Assembly: GCF_007859295.1 (NCBI RefSeq) | Contig: NZ_VOHB01000002.1 | Coordinates: 931,624 to 995,623 of the forward strand | Source: Planococcus sp. CPCC 101016 | GTDB taxonomy: Bacteria; Bacillota; Bacilli; Bacillales_A; Planococcaceae | Reading direction: 5' to 3' | DNA length: 64,000 nucleotides | Shown: positions 44,802-53,578 of the stretch, one piece after another | How the letters are laid out: each line of letters begins with the position of its first letter | Position numbering within the stretch: position 1 is the first letter of the stretch | Notes under the pieces: generated by a model | What the model was told of the DNA's origin: nothing | Database searches by the model: none | What the model saw: only the letters and a program-made list of their open reading frames with translations | Made by a program: the position numbers and the translations under genes

Positions 44802-45872
44802 ATGAAAAAAACATTAAAATTTATGATGATTGTACTATCTTTATTTCTGGTATTTTCGGTAGCGAAACCAGCACAAGCCGCTACGGATTTGCCCGAGAGC
44901 CATCCGTTTTATGAAGAAATTACTTATTTGATGGATAAAGGCGTGGTAACCGGTTATCCGGATGGCGAAATTCGTCCAGATCAAATTGTGACCCGAGCTG
45001 AGGCTGCGGTGATGATTGGCCGTGTTAAAGGGCTGGATAAAACTCAAAAAACGACGCCATTCAAAGATGTACCGATCGGGCATTACGCCAGCGGGTATAT
45101 TGCAGAAGCGGCTGAAGCCGGCTATCTCAAAGGTTACCTTAACGGCACTTACCGTCCGGAAGAACCGGTTTCCCGTGGCGACATGGCTTTGATTATCGAG
45201 CGGGTCTTTGATTTGAATTTCATTTACTTCCATGACATCAAAGATGTGCCGTACGTCACCTATTATTACGAGGCCATCTGCCGGTTGCTCGCAGCAAACA
45301 TTGCCATCGGTTACCCAGACGGCACATTCCGTCCAAAGCTCGAAGTGACGCGCAGCCAATTCTCAGCGTTTTTGGCGCGAGCGTTGGAACCGGAATTCAA
45401 AAACAAAGCGTCGATTGCCAACTCCTACAAACGGGATAAAACTAAAACCTACACGTACTTGAGACACGAAAGAGGCACAAGCGTGGACCGATACGTCAAA
45501 GTTCCAGGAACTGACGGAGGAGAAGATCAATTTGTCTGGGAAACCCAAATCGGGGAAGAGCGATACCCAGAGCAGGAATACGAAACCTATAAGGAATTCG
45601 CCATCGGCTATCCGTATTCATTCCAAAATGCGCATCTCGTTTACCCGATCGAAGTCGGCAAATCCTTTGTCGCAGGCTATAATCCGGATCCGGTGTACTA
45701 CACCATCACGGGCGTCGATCAAACGGTCGAAACCGAATACAAGACATTCACCAACGCCGTGGAAATCACCACGGATGATGGCGGGAAGTATTATATGGTA
45801 GAAGGTTATGCAGTGGTGAAATGGATTCAAGCAGATGGAACGATTTACTCAGAGTTGAAGAGTGTGGAATAA
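44802..45872 (+). CDS. SLH-domain surface protein (paralogue B)
   Basis: 356 residues; signal peptide (ends AQAATD), three SLH motifs (YEEITYLMDKGVVTGYPDGE; FKDVPIGHYASGYI; IKDVPYVTYYYEAI) and the same C-terminal domain as its neighbour (QTVETEYKTFTNAVEITT ... YYMVEGYAVVKW). The family of the C-terminal domain is not recognised. ATG after GAAGGAG. The pair are similar along the whole length but diverged, so the duplication is not recent. Confidence 0.88.
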   Translation: MKKTLKFMMIVLSLFLVFSVAKPAQAATDLPESHPFYEEITYLMDKGVVTGYPDGEIRPDQIVTRAEAAVMIGRVKGLDKTQKTTPFKDVPIGHYASGYIAEAAEAGYLKGYLNGTYRPEEPVSRGDMALIIERVFDLNFIYFHDIKDVPYVTYYYEAICRLLAANIAIGYPDGTFRPKLEVTRSQFSAFLARALEPEFKNKASIANSYKRDKTKTYTYLRHERGTSVDRYVKVPGTDGGEDQFVWETQIGEERYPEQEYETYKEFAIGYPYSFQNAHLVYPIEVGKSFVAGYNPDPVYYTITGVDQTVETEYKTFTNAVEITTDDGGKYYMVEGYAVVKWIQADGTIYSELKSVE

Positions 45873-45878
45873 AGGTGG

Positions 45879-45926
45879 AATTATGTGAGTGCCTAAATTG
45901 TGCGGGTGCCTGGCACCCGCACAATT
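45879..45926. repeat. Dispersed palindrome: partial copy plus full copy
   Basis: A broken left half (45879-45894, TTATGTGAGTGCCT) directly precedes a perfect 31-base copy (45896-45926) in which both arms carry the paired change GTGTG to GTGCG and CACAC to CGCAC, so pairing is kept. Confidence 0.9.
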
Positions 45927-45931
45927 CAAAG

Positions 45932-45969
45932 AAAACAGCCAGCTTCGGCAAGAAGCTGGCTGTTTTTGT
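45932..45969 (+). terminator. Terminator after the SLH pair
   Basis: AACAGCCAGCTTC / GAAGCTGGCTGTT stem, 5-base loop, T-run. Confidence 0.9.
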
Positions 45970-45997
45970 TTTATATAAGTCAGTCATAGAGTTAATT

Positions 45998-46028
45998 ATT
46001 GTGTGGGTGCCAGGCACCCACACAATAA
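45998..46028. repeat. Dispersed palindrome, full copy
   Basis: Perfect palindrome ATTGTGTGGGTGCCAGGCAC plus mirrored arm, 70 bp after the previous copy. Confidence 0.93.
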
Positions 46029-46082
46029 GACACAATTCACCTGAGTTGCATATTTCCTAAAACGGGTTTATATTATATGAGT

Positions 46083-46097
46083 CATCAATCATTGATG
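46083..46097. promoter_or_regulatory. Candidate operator upstream of the nitroreductase
   Basis: CATCAATCATTGATG is a 15-base palindrome just after a TATATT-like -10 region. Possible site for the MarR-type regulator encoded downstream, by inference. Confidence 0.4.
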
Positions 46098-46150
46098 TAT
46101 CAACTAATTAATCATCACAAACTAACAGATGAAAAAGGAGTACTTACACC

Positions 46151-46789
46151 ATGCAAACTATACAGAAAACAAATGATTTCAACGAAATTGTAAACGGACG
46201 CCGCTCTATTAAGCAGTACGATCCGACGGTTAAAATCAGCCGGGAAGAGATGAGTGAAATTCTTGCTCAAGCTTCGAAAGCCCCGTCTTCGATCAATATG
46301 CAGCCGTGGCGTTTTCTGGTTATCGACAGCGCCGAAGGAAAAGAAAAACTGGCGCCACTTGCCTCGTTCAACAAGGACAAAGTGATGAGCTCATCTGCAG
46401 TCATCGCTGTTTTCGGCGATCGCCAGAACTTCGACTATGCCGAAGAAATCTACGGCAAAGCGGTAGAACATGGCTATATGCCTGAAGAAGTGAAGGAATT
46501 CCAACTGAATTATTTCAAACCTTTGTACGAAGGAATCTCCGATGAACAAATGAAGGATATCATCCTGCTTGATTCAGGTTTGGTCTCGAAGCAGCTGATG
46601 CTGGTGGCTCGCGCTTACGGCTACGACACGAACCCGATTGGCGGTTATGACAAAGAGCAGATTGCCGAAGCTTTCGGCTTGGAAAAAGAACGCTATATTC
46701 CGGTGATGCTCATTTCCATCGGCAAAGCGATGAATGAAGGCTTTCAATCGTACCGTTTGCCTGTCGATGCCATTACAACGTGGAGCTGA
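46151..46789 (+). CDS. Nitroreductase-family protein
   Basis: 212 residues after AAAAGGAG. Nitroreductase fold with the FMN-binding start NGRRSIKQYDP, SKAPSSINMQPWRFLVI and the C-terminal GGYDKEQIAEAFGLEKERYI. An FMN-dependent NAD(P)H oxidoreductase, probably reducing quinones or nitro-compounds in the cytosol. Followed by a MarR regulator and an ABM monooxygenase on the same strand, which suggests a small quinone/electrophile-response cluster. Confidence 0.9.
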   Translation: MQTIQKTNDFNEIVNGRRSIKQYDPTVKISREEMSEILAQASKAPSSINMQPWRFLVIDSAEGKEKLAPLASFNKDKVMSSSAVIAVFGDRQNFDYAEEIYGKAVEHGYMPEEVKEFQLNYFKPLYEGISDEQMKDIILLDSGLVSKQLMLVARAYGYDTNPIGGYDKEQIAEAFGLEKERYIPVMLISIGKAMNEGFQSYRLPVDAITTWS

Positions 46790-46834
46790 GATAAAGCCGG
46801 CTTAAGTTGAGTATTCAGGAGTTATGTATTATAT

Positions 46835-46846
46835 TTGACTGGTCAA
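46835..46846. promoter_or_regulatory. Candidate MarR operator
   Basis: TTGACTGGTCAA, a perfect dyad of TTGAC around TG, lies 53 bp before the MarR gene, a usual place for autoregulation. Confidence 0.45.
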
Positions 46847-46898
46847 TGAATAGCGGGCATGGCTATAAATTGGCTCTAACCAGTAAGGAGGTCAATTG

Positions 46899-47327
46899 AT
46901 GTCTTGTTCATTTTCAAAGCAGGAACACATCCTGCAGCAATTCAAAGGGCTTACGAATCAAATCAGCCCAAAGTTTGAACGATGCACAGGCATTAGTGCA
47001 TCGCGCTATGAATTGCTGTCCCAGCTTTATAAAACAGATGAAATCAACCAGTCGACACTTCAAAAAGCGGTCAATATAGACGGCGCGGCAATTACCCGCC
47101 ATCTTAAACAATTGGAAGCAAACGGGATGGTCGCCAGACGCAGAAGCGCTTCCGATAACCGGGTGATTTTCGTCAGCCTGACAGAAGAAGGGCGGAAGCA
47201 GATTGTTGAATACCGAAAAGAAAATGAAGGATTCGTCAAACAAATGCTTCACGATTTTTCACCCGAAGAAGTAGATGCCTTGTCTGACATGCTTACCCGC
47301 ATGCAAACAAATATTAGTGAATATTGA
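46899..47327 (+). CDS. MarR-family transcriptional regulator
   Basis: 142 residues; ATG at 46899 lies 6 bases after AAGGAGGTC. The winged helix is at ~35-100 (QSTLQKAVNIDGAAITRHLK ... RRSASDNRVIFVSLTEEG). Two Cys near the N-terminus (residues 3 and 28) could serve redox sensing, but this is speculative. It lies between the nitroreductase and ABM genes and probably represses both. Confidence 0.9.
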   Translation: MSCSFSKQEHILQQFKGLTNQISPKFERCTGISASRYELLSQLYKTDEINQSTLQKAVNIDGAAITRHLKQLEANGMVARRRSASDNRVIFVSLTEEGRKQIVEYRKENEGFVKQMLHDFSPEEVDALSDMLTRMQTNISEY

Positions 47328-47354
47328 TTCACAAAAATAGAAGTCAAAGGATGG

Positions 47355-47663
47355 TTGATTCGAATTATGATGATTATTCACGCACACCTTCAAGTAAAAG
47401 TAGACCAGGAGCAAGCCTTTTTAAAAGAAGCGAAAACGCTGGTGGAAGCATCAAGAGCGGAAGCAGGCAACATCAGCTACGATTTGATGAAGTCGACTGA
47501 AAAAGACGGCCACTTTACAATGGTCGAAGTCTGGAAAGATGCCGAATCCATTGACGCTCACAACAAGAGCGAACATTTCACAGCTTTCGGCCAGAAAGCA
47601 TCAGCCTTCATGGCCGCGCCAATGGACCTGAAAGTGTTCAGCGGAGAGCCTGTACAACTTTAA
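47355..47663 (+). CDS. Antibiotic biosynthesis monooxygenase (ABM)-domain protein
   Basis: 98-102 residues, depending on TTG at 47355 (AAAGG upstream) or ATG at 47367 (usual family start, no clear site). A single ABM ferredoxin-like domain: MIIHAHLQVKVDQEQAFLKE ... ISYDLMKSTEKDGHFTMVEV ... HFTAFGQKA. Such small dimeric proteins act as quinol monooxygenases or heme-degrading enzymes; the setting favours a quinone role. Confidence 0.85.
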   Translation: MIRIMMIIHAHLQVKVDQEQAFLKEAKTLVEASRAEAGNISYDLMKSTEKDGHFTMVEVWKDAESIDAHNKSEHFTAFGQKASAFMAAPMDLKVFSGEPVQL

Positions 47664-47678
47664 TATCATTACTCATTT

Positions 47679-47722
47679 ATCGCCGCGTTGCTTCTATATG
47701 AAAGCAGCGCGGCGATTTTTTT
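47679..47722 (+). terminator. Terminator after the nitroreductase-MarR-ABM cluster
   Basis: ATCGCCGCG...CGCGGCGAT stem and seven T. Confidence 0.9.
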
Positions 47723-47918
47723 AGATGAAGAAAGTAGTGAATTTTATTAATGAATAGGGAAATTAGACTAGTCATTGTGTATCAATGGACATATAATAAA
47801 CAGAAGGAAATCAATTAGAGTTTCTAAGTGCTTATTTTACAGTGCTAAGTGTCGTCTTGTTTTACGTTCTGAAGATGTATAGCACATATAGATAGAAAAG
47901 ATTGAAGGGAAGAAACCC

Positions 47919-48395
47919 GTGAAAGCTAAGTACATACCGGTAATCCTGTGGGGGCTATGCATCCTGCTGGCCACCAACAATTATAATTTTCAGTCCCTGC
48001 TGTTCGCCCAGGATATAAACTTCAATATTCGCCTGATCCCTAATTTTTCAGATCTGTTCATCACAAACGATATTCATTTGGACAGCAAAACCTATGTGTT
48101 TCAAAAGGTCGGCCATGCCTTGTCTTTTGGCATCCTGTTTCTCTTGCTGGCGAGAAGCATTGGGGATAACGTTAAAGCCATCATTCTATGCGGCTTGTTT
48201 GCTTTTTTCACGGAAGTTCTGCAGCTGTTCTTTGAGCGAAGCGGGAGATTGTCCGATGTGCTGATCGACATCGGAGGCGTTTACCTGGCTTACCGTCTGA
48301 GCATGACTGTAAAAGCGCAAGGTGGGGTAGTTCCAGCTTTTTGGCATACGGTCCAAAAGATAGCCGGTGCATTTGCGGACGAAAAGCCGCGCTGA
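47919..48395 (+). CDS. VanZ-family membrane protein
   Basis: 158 residues, GTG start after AAGGGAAG. Four hydrophobic segments and the VanZ pattern: KVGHALSFGILFLLLARSI, then FAFFTEVLQLFFERSGRLSD with the conserved E and R-x-x-x-x-D, and DIGGVYLAYRL. VanZ-like proteins are linked to low-level teicoplanin resistance in enterococci; the biochemical role is not known. Monocistronic. Confidence 0.85.
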   Translation: MKAKYIPVILWGLCILLATNNYNFQSLLFAQDINFNIRLIPNFSDLFITNDIHLDSKTYVFQKVGHALSFGILFLLLARSIGDNVKAIILCGLFAFFTEVLQLFFERSGRLSDVLIDIGGVYLAYRLSMTVKAQGGVVPAFWHTVQKIAGAFADEKPR

Positions 48396-48411
48396 CCAGA
48401 ATTGTACTACT

Positions 48412-48453
48412 ACCGCCGTCTCTTAACCTTAATGGAAGAGGCGGCGGTTTTCT
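48412..48453 (+). terminator. Terminator after vanZ-like gene
   Basis: ACCGCCG(T)CTCTT / AAGAGGCGGCGGT arms followed by TTTT. Confidence 0.75.
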
Positions 48454-48604
48454 GTTACGAATTAAAGAATCACCAGCTCTTATATTTACATAGAAAATAT
48501 AATTCTCAATACCCTTAAATTTGTATTGCGTCCTATAATTTTCCACTATATAATAAATCAACCACATATACATGGGGCAATGGGAGAGGCGGGAATAGAA
48601 GGAT

Positions 48605-51600
48605 ATGAGAGCGACAGAGATAAAGACAGCGCAACAAGTAGTCGAGGCGATCCGGCAGTTATGGGCAGGACGTTCGATTCGGGAATTGCGTCATTTTTTA
48701 GGGGAACTGGACACGGAAGAAGATTTTTACCGCTTGATTCAATTAACGGATCAGGCGGATTTATATACGTACAGCCATCTGTTGGCAATACAAGCGCATA
48801 AACGTTTCGGATCATTGCGGACTTTTGCTTGGCAATGTTCCCGACTGATGGAGACCGGGCGCAGTTTAGAAGCGGAAGAACGGATGATGGGCAGGCTGCA
48901 GGGCATCGCGTCCATCAATGATTCCACAGAAGAACTGGCGTATGCGCATCAATTGCTGCTGCGGGTATTCGCACAGTTGAACCGGCTGCCGGAAGCAAAA
49001 GCGCAGCTTGAGCGCTACGCGGAATTAAAAGGCTTTGTGTGGCCGGACCTGGAAGGTTTTTATTACATTCACAGCGGCGAATGGCAAGAAGCGGAACGGG
49101 TGTTGGAAAAAGCGGTGGACGGGGAAATCACCGAACGCAGCCAGCAAGTGCGGCTTCTTTATGCAGACGTTTTGTCAATGACCGGCCGCCCGACAGAAGC
49201 GCTAACTGTCCTTGAAGAAGGCAATAATTTGGTGCCTGGCGACTGGACATACCGGGCGGATTTGATCCGGACAAACTTCTTCCTCGGCCGCTACGAAGAA
49301 ACGCTGCAATTGATGCAGCAATACAATGAAGAAAACCCGTATCATGTCCACCACAAAGGTTGGACTTACATGGCTGCGGAATGCTTGTATAAACTCGAAC
49401 GCTGGGAAGAGCTGAAAAACTGGCTCAGCCGCCACCAGGAGCTGTTGGAAAAGACCATATATGGCAAAGCGGAAATCCGGCAGGACGCCAAGCGCCGCGA
49501 ACTGCGATTGACGCCAAACATCCAGAAACTGAATTATTGCGTGCCGGCGTCCCTTGCTTTAATGCTCGAAGCCTATGGCATGAAAAAAGGGCAGGATGAA
49601 ATCGCGGAGCATGTCTTTGATGTAACAGGCTCGGATTTACTGATGACAATGTCGTATATGGAGTCGCTCGGATTCACGGCGCGTTATTTCAGAGGCACGA
49701 TCGAAGTCTATAAGCAGCTGATTGATGCCGGCATTCCGGTACTGCTCAGCATGATGATCGAAAGCAGCTCGCATGTCCAAGTGGTAATTGGCTATGATGA
49801 CCGGCTGCAGGCGCTGATTATCCAGGATCCGAATGACCTCGGGCCGTTTTTAATGTCCTACGCGGATGCTGCCGATGCCTACAAGCTGACCGATTCGTTG
49901 AGCATGGTGTTTTTATTGCCGGAACAGCAAGGCATGCTGACACTGTTGGACATCAAAGAGCATGACTTTTTCAGTGAATTGTTCTCGATTTGGAGCGCTT
50001 CAGAAAAAAGTAAAGATAACAATCTCGCAGTTGATTTCTTGAAGGCGCATCCGGATGAGCGATACGGTGCGGTAATCGGGTTGGTCACGCAGTTTTCAGA
50101 AGAGGGCAAAGCGCTTCACGCGGTGTGGCTGGAAAACCTTCATCAGGACCTGGGGGCAGAAGATCCGGAAGTGGCGCTGCTTGCAGCGCACATGCATTTC
50201 CAAAAAGAAGAAAACGAAGAGGCGCTTCAAAACCTCGCACTTGTCAAAGAAAAGAACAGTCCGTATGCGCTGTTTTTAAAAGCGGCGATTTTGATGAACC
50301 GCAATCAATACCTGAAGGCCATTCCGCTGCTGAAGCGGTCAATCGAGCTGGATCATTATCAGCCGATGGCATATAGCCATTTGGCGCGCTGCTACTTGGA
50401 GACTGGCAAAATCTATCAGGCCTTCAAATGGTCGAGCATCGCGCTTGAGCAGGAGCCGACGGATGTCTTTGCCCGAATTACGCACAGCCTGATTCAGTAT
50501 GAGTCGGGTGCTTATGAACAAGCGCTCGTGCGTTTCCGCGAATTGTCGGAAGAACAGCCGGAAGACGGTTATTTCATTTACGAAACAGGCCGTTGTCTGC
50601 TGGCGCTTGGCCAGGAAAAAGAGGCCATCGCAGCGTTTGAGCGGGCAAAAGACATCGACTCAAAGGAACCGTACGCTTATTTGCGCATCGCTGAAACCCA
50701 TCTCGAGGCGAAAAGTTGGCAGCAGGCAGAAGCTGTTATTCGCAAAGGAATCGATAAATGCGAGAAGACCGACGTGCTGCATCAGTACTTGGGCCATATC
50801 GCGCTGGAGCAGGAGCAGTTCAAGGAAGCAGAAGCTGAATACCGCAAATCGCTCGAGTTGGATCCAAAGGATTTATTCACCGTGACGCATATCGCCCATG
50901 CGCTGCTCAAGCAGCAGAAAGTTCAGGAAGTGAGCGATTTGATCACGCACTATGCAGAGTTTGGAGACACCGATTATTTCATTCGGACGGCTGCGATGCT
51001 GTGGCAGGAATCTCCGGATGATGCCGGGAAAGTGTTGGCGCTGGACTTGCTGGAAAACGGCATGGCGCGCGAGGCGCTCGAACTCCACGAATTAACAGAG
51101 CAGTATGCAGAGTTCGGTGAAGCACCGCAGTTCAGGAGCCGTCTGATGGATACCTTTAAACGTCTGCGTGCAGAAAGTGCGGATTCATTGTTGCTGTGCT
51201 TTGAAGGTGAATTATATGAACTGGAAGATCATCAGCGTTTTGCGCAGATCCTCTACAGCCAGGCTGTAGAAAAAAATAACCTCTACTTGGCGCATTACAA
51301 GCTTGGCCTGCTTTCGGAACAAGCGGGCAACTGGGATGAAGCCTTGGCGCATCATACGAAATGCGCTAGCGCGGATTCTGGTTTCACTGCAGCTCACGAA
51401 GGAATGATGCGCTGCCATATTGCACTTGAAGACACCAAACGCGCCTTTACGGCAGCTTTGCATGTACTGGAAAATGAACCCTTGCCGCTGGATTTGGGTG
51501 AGCTGTTTGAGCTGGTTGGAAACGACACGCAGTTGAATGCTGTTGCTCAAGTGCTGGAAAAAGTGTCAGCGCAGGTGCCGGAAGAATGGCTGCTGTCGGC

Positions 51601-52756
51601 ACAAGCCCATATGGCGGAGAAAAAAGGCGACGTTTCAGAAGCTGAGTCTTTATTCCAGCGGGCCCAAGCGGTTAACGGGGCATTGCCTTCCCGTTACCAG
51701 CATATGCAGTTTTGCGCGCGGCAAGGAGATTTGAAGCGTGCGGTGATGATGCTGGAAAGACTGATTTCCGAGCACCCGGACGAAGAAGGGTTCTATGCGG
51801 AGTATGTCCGCTTGCTGGTGGAAATGCGCAAAAGCGGTGAGCTTCAGAAGCGCCTGAAAAAATGGGTCGATGGCGAGGAGCTGGCAATGGCGCAAACCTA
51901 CAGTGCGGATCAATTGGCCGAGTGGGTAGACGTCGAAGAAGAGGAAGAGCCGAAGGGCTTTTTCAGAAAGCTGCGGGACAAATCACGTCGCCTCATGATG
52001 ATTTCAAACGTCATCACGCTTTACACAGAGGCAGCCAAGAACTTCAAGGACAGCGAAGTGCCTGTGATGCATTTGGCCGAATTTTATATGAGCCGCGGCA
52101 TGGCAGACGATGCCGCAGACGAGCTGGAGCCATTCGTTAAACGCACCGGCCATTTCGGCGCTGCCAAGTTCCTGCTGCAGGCCACGTTGGAAGAAGCCAA
52201 CGACAAAGAGTCTGAGAAGCGGCTGAACAAAGCCATTCGGCAAGCTCAGGATCTCCATGAGCAGCAGCCATCCGATTTTGAAATTGTGTTATGGCAGGGC
52301 GATATGGCGGCGGTTCAAGGGGAATTCGACCAAGCCGAAACCTACTACAAACAGGCCATCAGCTTGCACCCTTACCACAGTGAAAACTACGTCCATTTGA
52401 TGCGTCTTTATGCGGAGCAGCGGCCGGAAAAAACACGGAGCTTCGAAAGCCTGTTGCCGGAAGAACTGCTGGTCAACGAATGGATTCGCCTGTCTCTTGC
52501 GATGATGTACATCACTACGGGGGATTATGCCGAAGCTACTAATCGCTTGCTTGCCTTGCAGGCAGACGAGCCGGACTATTTGCCGGCACATTACGAACTC
52601 GCCCGTGCGGTCATGGCAGCGGGCCAGTCCGCTCGCGCCAAGGAACTTCTGACTGAACTGTTTGAGCGAGACGGCGGAGATCAATTTATCATGCCCGCCT
52701 TGCACGAGGAATTATTTGAAGACATTTTGGATGAAGTTTTAGCAGTCGGAGTTTGA
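48605..52756 (+). CDS. Giant TPR protein with embedded C39-like cysteine peptidase domain
   Basis: 1,383 residues, no signal peptide or membrane segment. TPR-like helical repeats fill ~1-290 and ~480-1383 (e.g. YSHLARCYLETGKIYQAFKW; YAYLRIAETHLEAKSWQQAE). Between them (~300-450) is a papain-like C39 domain with Cys312 (LNYCVPASLALMLEAYG), His390 (SSHVQVVIGYDD) and Asp408 (IIQDPND), the right order and spacing for a catalytic triad. C39 domains usually process leader peptides in bacteriocin exporters; here no transporter is attached. It is probably a cytosolic peptidase or peptide-binding scaffold. Very Glu/Ala-rich, single gene. Confidence 0.85.
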   Translation: MRATEIKTAQQVVEAIRQLWAGRSIRELRHFLGELDTEEDFYRLIQLTDQADLYTYSHLLAIQAHKRFGSLRTFAWQCSRLMETGRSLEAEERMMGRLQGIASINDSTEELAYAHQLLLRVFAQLNRLPEAKAQLERYAELKGFVWPDLEGFYYIHSGEWQEAERVLEKAVDGEITERSQQVRLLYADVLSMTGRPTEALTVLEEGNNLVPGDWTYRADLIRTNFFLGRYEETLQLMQQYNEENPYHVHHKGWTYMAAECLYKLERWEELKNWLSRHQELLEKTIYGKAEIRQDAKRRELRLTPNIQKLNYCVPASLALMLEAYGMKKGQDEIAEHVFDVTGSDLLMTMSYMESLGFTARYFRGTIEVYKQLIDAGIPVLLSMMIESSSHVQVVIGYDDRLQALIIQDPNDLGPFLMSYADAADAYKLTDSLSMVFLLPEQQGMLTLLDIKEHDFFSELFSIWSASEKSKDNNLAVDFLKAHPDERYGAVIGLVTQFSEEGKALHAVWLENLHQDLGAEDPEVALLAAHMHFQKEENEEALQNLALVKEKNSPYALFLKAAILMNRNQYLKAIPLLKRSIELDHYQPMAYSHLARCYLETGKIYQAFKWSSIALEQEPTDVFARITHSLIQYESGAYEQALVRFRELSEEQPEDGYFIYETGRCLLALGQEKEAIAAFERAKDIDSKEPYAYLRIAETHLEAKSWQQAEAVIRKGIDKCEKTDVLHQYLGHIALEQEQFKEAEAEYRKSLELDPKDLFTVTHIAHALLKQQKVQEVSDLITHYAEFGDTDYFIRTAAMLWQESPDDAGKVLALDLLENGMAREALELHELTEQYAEFGEAPQFRSRLMDTFKRLRAESADSLLLCFEGELYELEDHQRFAQILYSQAVEKNNLYLAHYKLGLLSEQAGNWDEALAHHTKCASADSGFTAAHEGMMRCHIALEDTKRAFTAALHVLENEPLPLDLGELFELVGNDTQLNAVAQVLEKVSAQVPEEWLLSAQAHMAEKKGDVSEAESLFQRAQAVNGALPSRYQHMQFCARQGDLKRAVMMLERLISEHPDEEGFYAEYVRLLVEMRKSGELQKRLKKWVDGEELAMAQTYSADQLAEWVDVEEEEEPKGFFRKLRDKSRRLMMISNVITLYTEAAKNFKDSEVPVMHLAEFYMSRGMADDAADELEPFVKRTGHFGAAKFLLQATLEEANDKESEKRLNKAIRQAQDLHEQQPSDFEIVLWQGDMAAVQGEFDQAETYYKQAISLHPYHSENYVHLMRLYAEQRPEKTRSFESLLPEELLVNEWIRLSLAMMYITTGDYAEATNRLLALQADEPDYLPAHYELARAVMAAGQSARAKELLTELFERDGGDQFIMPALHEELFEDILDEVLAVGV

Positions 52757-52768
52757 TCTAGCTTTTAA

Positions 52769-52820
52769 ATAAAAGCAGCGCCATTTTTGAAATCATTGGA
52801 TTTCAGAGGTGGCGTTTGTT
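52769..52820 (+). terminator. Imperfect terminator after the TPR-C39 gene
   Basis: GCGCCA...TGAAATC / GGATTTCA...TGGCG arms and a T-rich tail. Loosely similar to the AAATGCCAC-type terminators. Confidence 0.55.
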
Positions 52821-52960
52821 TTGTCTGGACCAGTAATTCAGTATTCAATTTCTTGATTCCCAAAAAAATGGTTGAAAACGATACACGAATTCTTCATACT
52901 TAGGTAGGAATATAGTCTTAAGGAAAATGAACCCAGTCCGATTTTAAGGAGTTGTTACAC

Positions 52961-53485
52961 ATGAAAAGCTTGTTTAAAACAATAGCAATTAGTTTTAGCG
53001 TGATTGCGTTGCTGGCAGCCGGCGGCTATTATTTTGTCATGCAGCATTCTTCACCCAATGATGAAATAACTTCCGTAGCTGAAGAAATCGAAAGCCGCGA
53101 AGTACAGGACGCCTCAGATGAAGAGAGCGTAACCCAGGCAAGTCAGGCCACAACCGGTGAAGCCGATCTAGAGGAATGGAAGCTGCAAGTGCATCTTCAT
53201 CAGATGACCCATCAGAAAGTCGAAGCTGCGAAAAAAATAGGTGCAGTCGAAATGACTGCTGACAATATTGAGAATTTGCTGACCATCGTGGAGGCCAATG
53301 AAAACCATTACGAACATAGCGATTTTTATAAATCTACCTTAACTGCATGGCAACAAGGTGATTTTTCCAATGCCGTCCACGTTCATAACACCATTTGGGA
53401 ATGGCATGATGGCAATGTCGGAAGAGCAACTGGGCTGATGAGCGCTGAACAGGAACAGCGTTTTGTAGAAGATACGTTTAGGTGA
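52961..53485 (+). CDS. DUF6241-type lipoprotein-like/anchored protein
   Basis: 174 residues; ATG at 52961, 8 bases after AAGGAG. An N-terminal membrane anchor (TIAISFSVIALLAAGGYYFV), an acidic Ser/Glu linker (~30-75) and a compact helical domain with VHLHQMTHQKVEA ... WQQGDFSNAVHVHNTIWEWH, which looks like DUF6241 as found in Bacillales. Extracytoplasmic. Function unknown. Confidence 0.75.
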   Translation: MKSLFKTIAISFSVIALLAAGGYYFVMQHSSPNDEITSVAEEIESREVQDASDEESVTQASQATTGEADLEEWKLQVHLHQMTHQKVEAAKKIGAVEMTADNIENLLTIVEANENHYEHSDFYKSTLTAWQQGDFSNAVHVHNTIWEWHDGNVGRATGLMSAEQEQRFVEDTFR

Positions 53486-53529
53486 GTGGAAAGTTTGAGT
53501 AGGTGGAATGCTGAAGAATCTTTCAAATA

Positions 53530-53572
53530 GAAAAAAGCTACCTCAATTTTTCGAATTGGGATAGCTTTTTTT
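53530..53572. terminator. Bidirectional terminator
   Basis: AAAAAGCTA...AATT / AATT...TAGCTTTTT arms, between convergent genes. Confidence 0.85.
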
Positions 53573-53578
53573 CTTGTT

